NCBI GenBank assembly: GCA_007120815.1
Contig: SKMY01000204.1
Coordinates: forward strand, 1 to 15,359
Direction: 5' to 3'
Source: Syntrophomonadaceae bacterium
GTDB taxonomy: Bacteria; Bacillota_D; Dethiobacteria; DTU022; UBA8154
Length of the DNA: 15,359 nt
Shown: positions 13,898 through 15,359 of the stretch, in pieces
How the letters are laid out: the number at the start of each line of letters is the position of its first letter
How positions within the stretch are numbered: the stretch's first letter is position 1
Notes under the pieces: model-generated
What the model saw: the letters and a program-made list of their open reading frames with translations, nothing else
What the model was told of the DNA's origin: nothing
Database searches by the model: none
Translations under genes and position numbers: made by a program

Positions 13898-15359
13898 TTC
13901 TTCTTGATATGGACCAGGGCTTGAACCAGCCCCTCAATGGTGTGTTCTTGAGCTTCAATATCTATCATCAATCCCAGTTCCCGGGCCGTGCGTGAGGTTG
14001 TCGGTCCGATGCTGGCCAGGGTGATATCTTTCAGCCGCCGGGTAAGGTCGCTTTTTCTGTCGCCTGGTCGTCCATCGCCGACCAGCAACTCTTTGAAGTT
14101 CCGCGCGGTAGAAGAGCTGGTAAATGTAACGGCGTGTATCATGCCGTCGTCTATCATTTTTCGCAAAAGGTTCACATCCCCTGTTCCTTTGACCGTTTGA
14201 TAGACCACCGCATCATCCACCCGGGCACCCATTTCCTGAAGCCCTTCAGGCAGCGCTTTCCAGGCCAGGTTGCCCCGGGGCATCAGAATCTTGTCCCCCG
14301 GGTGAACCGCGCCGGCCAGTTCTTCCAGTAAAACCTCGGAACGATATTCCTTCGGCGCAAAATCCACGACTAACCCGTAGTCCTCCAGCGCACGGATGGT
14401 CGCCGGCCCCACGGCGCAAAGTTTTAAGCCTTTGAGGTTCCGGATATCCCGGCGCAGCAATTTCAGCCGGTTGAAGAAATGCTTTACCCCGTTTACACTG
14501 GTAAAAATCAGCCATTGGTAGGTTTCAATTTGACCAATGGCCCCGTCGAGGACGCTGTAATCCTCTGCGGGAACCATGTTTATGGCAGGAAATTCCAGGG
14601 CTTCACCCCCCAGTTCCTCGATGCGCTCTGAAAGCCGGCTGGCCTGCTCCCGGGCGCGGGTGACCAGCACCCGCCAGCCAAAAAGGGGTTTATTTTCCAT
14701 CCATTGTAATTTTTCTCTCAGCTTGACCACATCGCCCACAACAATAACGGCAGGGGGTTTAAAACCCCGGGCTTCCGCTTTCTCCACGATATCGTCCAGG
14801 GTACCTGTCAAAACCTCCTGTTCCGGCAGGGTACCCCAGCGGATCAGCGCAACAGGCGTATTGGGAGCGCAGCGGTTTTCCATCAGTTTGTCCACGATAA
14901 AACCGAGATTTCCAACACCCATGAGAAAAATCCGCGTTCCCGTCTGGGCGGCCAGGTTGGCCCAGTCCAGGCTGGAAAACCCCTTGGTTGGATTTTCGTG
15001 ACCGGTAATAATGGACAGGCTGGAGGCCACGTTGCGGTGGGTAACCGGAATCCCGGCATAGGCAGGGACGGCCACCGCAGAAGTAATCCCGGGCACAATC
15101 TCAAAAGGGATTCCGGATTCCGCCAGGAGCAGGGCTTCTTCCCCACCCCGGCCGAACACAAAGGGATCGCCGCCTTTTAAGCGGGTCACCGTTTGGCCTT
15201 TTAGCGCTTCATCTACCAGGAGACGGTTGATCTCCTCCTGCTTCATAACGTGGCGGTTGGGCTGCTTGCCGACATAAATCAGCACAGCTCCGCTTTTGGC
15301 ATATTCCAGCAGGCGGCGGTTTACCAGTCGGTCATAAACAATAACATCGGCCTTTGCAA
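13873..15359 (-). CDS. cobA-hemD: Uroporphyrinogen-III C-methyltransferase / uroporphyrinogen-III synthase fusion (5' end outside window)
   Basis: This bifunctional protein closes hydroxymethylbilane to uroporphyrinogen III (HemD) and methylates C2 and C7 with S-adenosylmethionine to give precorrin-2 (CobA). The frame is open to the window edge, with about 25 N-terminal residues, including the first glycine loop, missing. The CobA part (about 15359-14690) shows ADVIVYDRLVNRRLLEYA, YVGKQPNRHVMKQEEIN, VTRLKGGDPFVFGRGGEE, EIVPGITSAVAVPAYAGIP and HRNVASSLSIITGHE. The HemD part (about 14690-13873) shows WRVLVTRAREQASRLSERI, WLIFTSVNGVKHFF, CAVGPATIRALEDYG and VTFTSSSTARNF. Such fusions are common in Firmicutes. 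The last codons (VRREPSP, stop) lie in the repeat at 13874-13897, so the natural C terminus has been replaced or extended by repeat sequence. Confidence 0.97.
   Translation of the reverse strand, partial: AKADVIVYDRLVNRRLLEYAKSGAVLIYVGKQPNRHVMKQEEINRLLVDEALKGQTVTRLKGGDPFVFGRGGEEALLLAESGIPFEIVPGITSAVAVPAYAGIPVTHRNVASSLSIITGHENPTKGFSSLDWANLAAQTGTRIFLMGVGNLGFIVDKLMENRCAPNTPVALIRWGTLPEQEVLTGTLDDIVEKAEARGFKPPAVIVVGDVVKLREKLQWMENKPLFGWRVLVTRAREQASRLSERIEELGGEALEFPAINMVPAEDYSVLDGAIGQIETYQWLIFTSVNGVKHFFNRLKLLRRDIRNLKGLKLCAVGPATIRALEDYGLVVDFAPKEYRSEVLLEELAGAVHPGDKILMPRGNLAWKALPEGLQEMGARVDDAVVYQTVKGTGDVNLLRKMIDDGMIHAVTFTSSSTARNFKELLVGDGRPGDRKSDLTRRLKDITLASIGPTTSRTARELGLMIDIEAQEHTIEGLVQALVHIKKKVRREPSP

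Overview
The window is a minus-strand run of cobalamin (vitamin B12) and tetrapyrrole biosynthesis genes followed by the start of mfd. The B12 genes are of the anaerobic (early cobalt insertion) type, with separate cbiD, cbiG, cbiE and cbiT. The fused cobA-hemD gene, the frequent 4-base gene overlaps, GTG/TTG starts and strong GGAGG-type ribosome sites suggest an anaerobic Firmicute of the Peptococcaceae/Desulfotomaculum-Pelotomaculum kind. That placement is an inference from gene content and style. No 16S or other phylogenetic marker search was possible.

Layout in the direction of transcription (right to left): cobA-hemD (15359-13873, 5' end cut by the window), hemL (13759-12470), cbiP (12455-10923), cbiA (10926-9538), cbiC (9530-8907), cbiD (8739-7627), cbiE (7633-7007), cbiT (7014-6415), cbiL (6410-5700), cbiF (5703-4942), cbiG (4945-3842), cbiH (3845-3054) and cbiJ (3057-2284). 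A 339-base non-coding stretch (1945-2283) then holds a possible terminator, a strong sigma-A-type promoter and a structured leader. The first 648 codons of mfd (1944-1) follow.

How the genes work together: HemL makes 5-aminolevulinate. HemD closes uroporphyrinogen III and CobA methylates it to precorrin-2. CbiL, CbiH, CbiF, CbiG, CbiD, CbiT, CbiE, CbiJ and CbiC then carry the cobalt-factor series through methylation, ring contraction, deacylation, reduction, decarboxylation and methyl migration to cobyrinic acid. CbiA and CbiP amidate the side chains to give cobyric acid. No cobalt chelatase (cbiK/cbiX), precorrin-2 dehydrogenase, hemB, aminopropanol or nucleotide-loop genes lie in the window.

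From cbiD to cbiJ the genes are almost all translationally coupled by ATGA/GTGA-type overlaps. The only sizeable gaps in the cluster (13760-13872 and 8740-8906) both carry copies of a short dispersed repeat with the core AGAGAACCGTCCCC; one copy has become the C-terminal codons of cobA-hemD. Other oddities are an apparent CTG start for cbiA and a GC-rich hairpin repeat abutting a TTG start of mfd. I see no new enzymatic system: the protein-coding content is a standard B12 cluster, and the unusual signals are in start sites, leaders and repeats.
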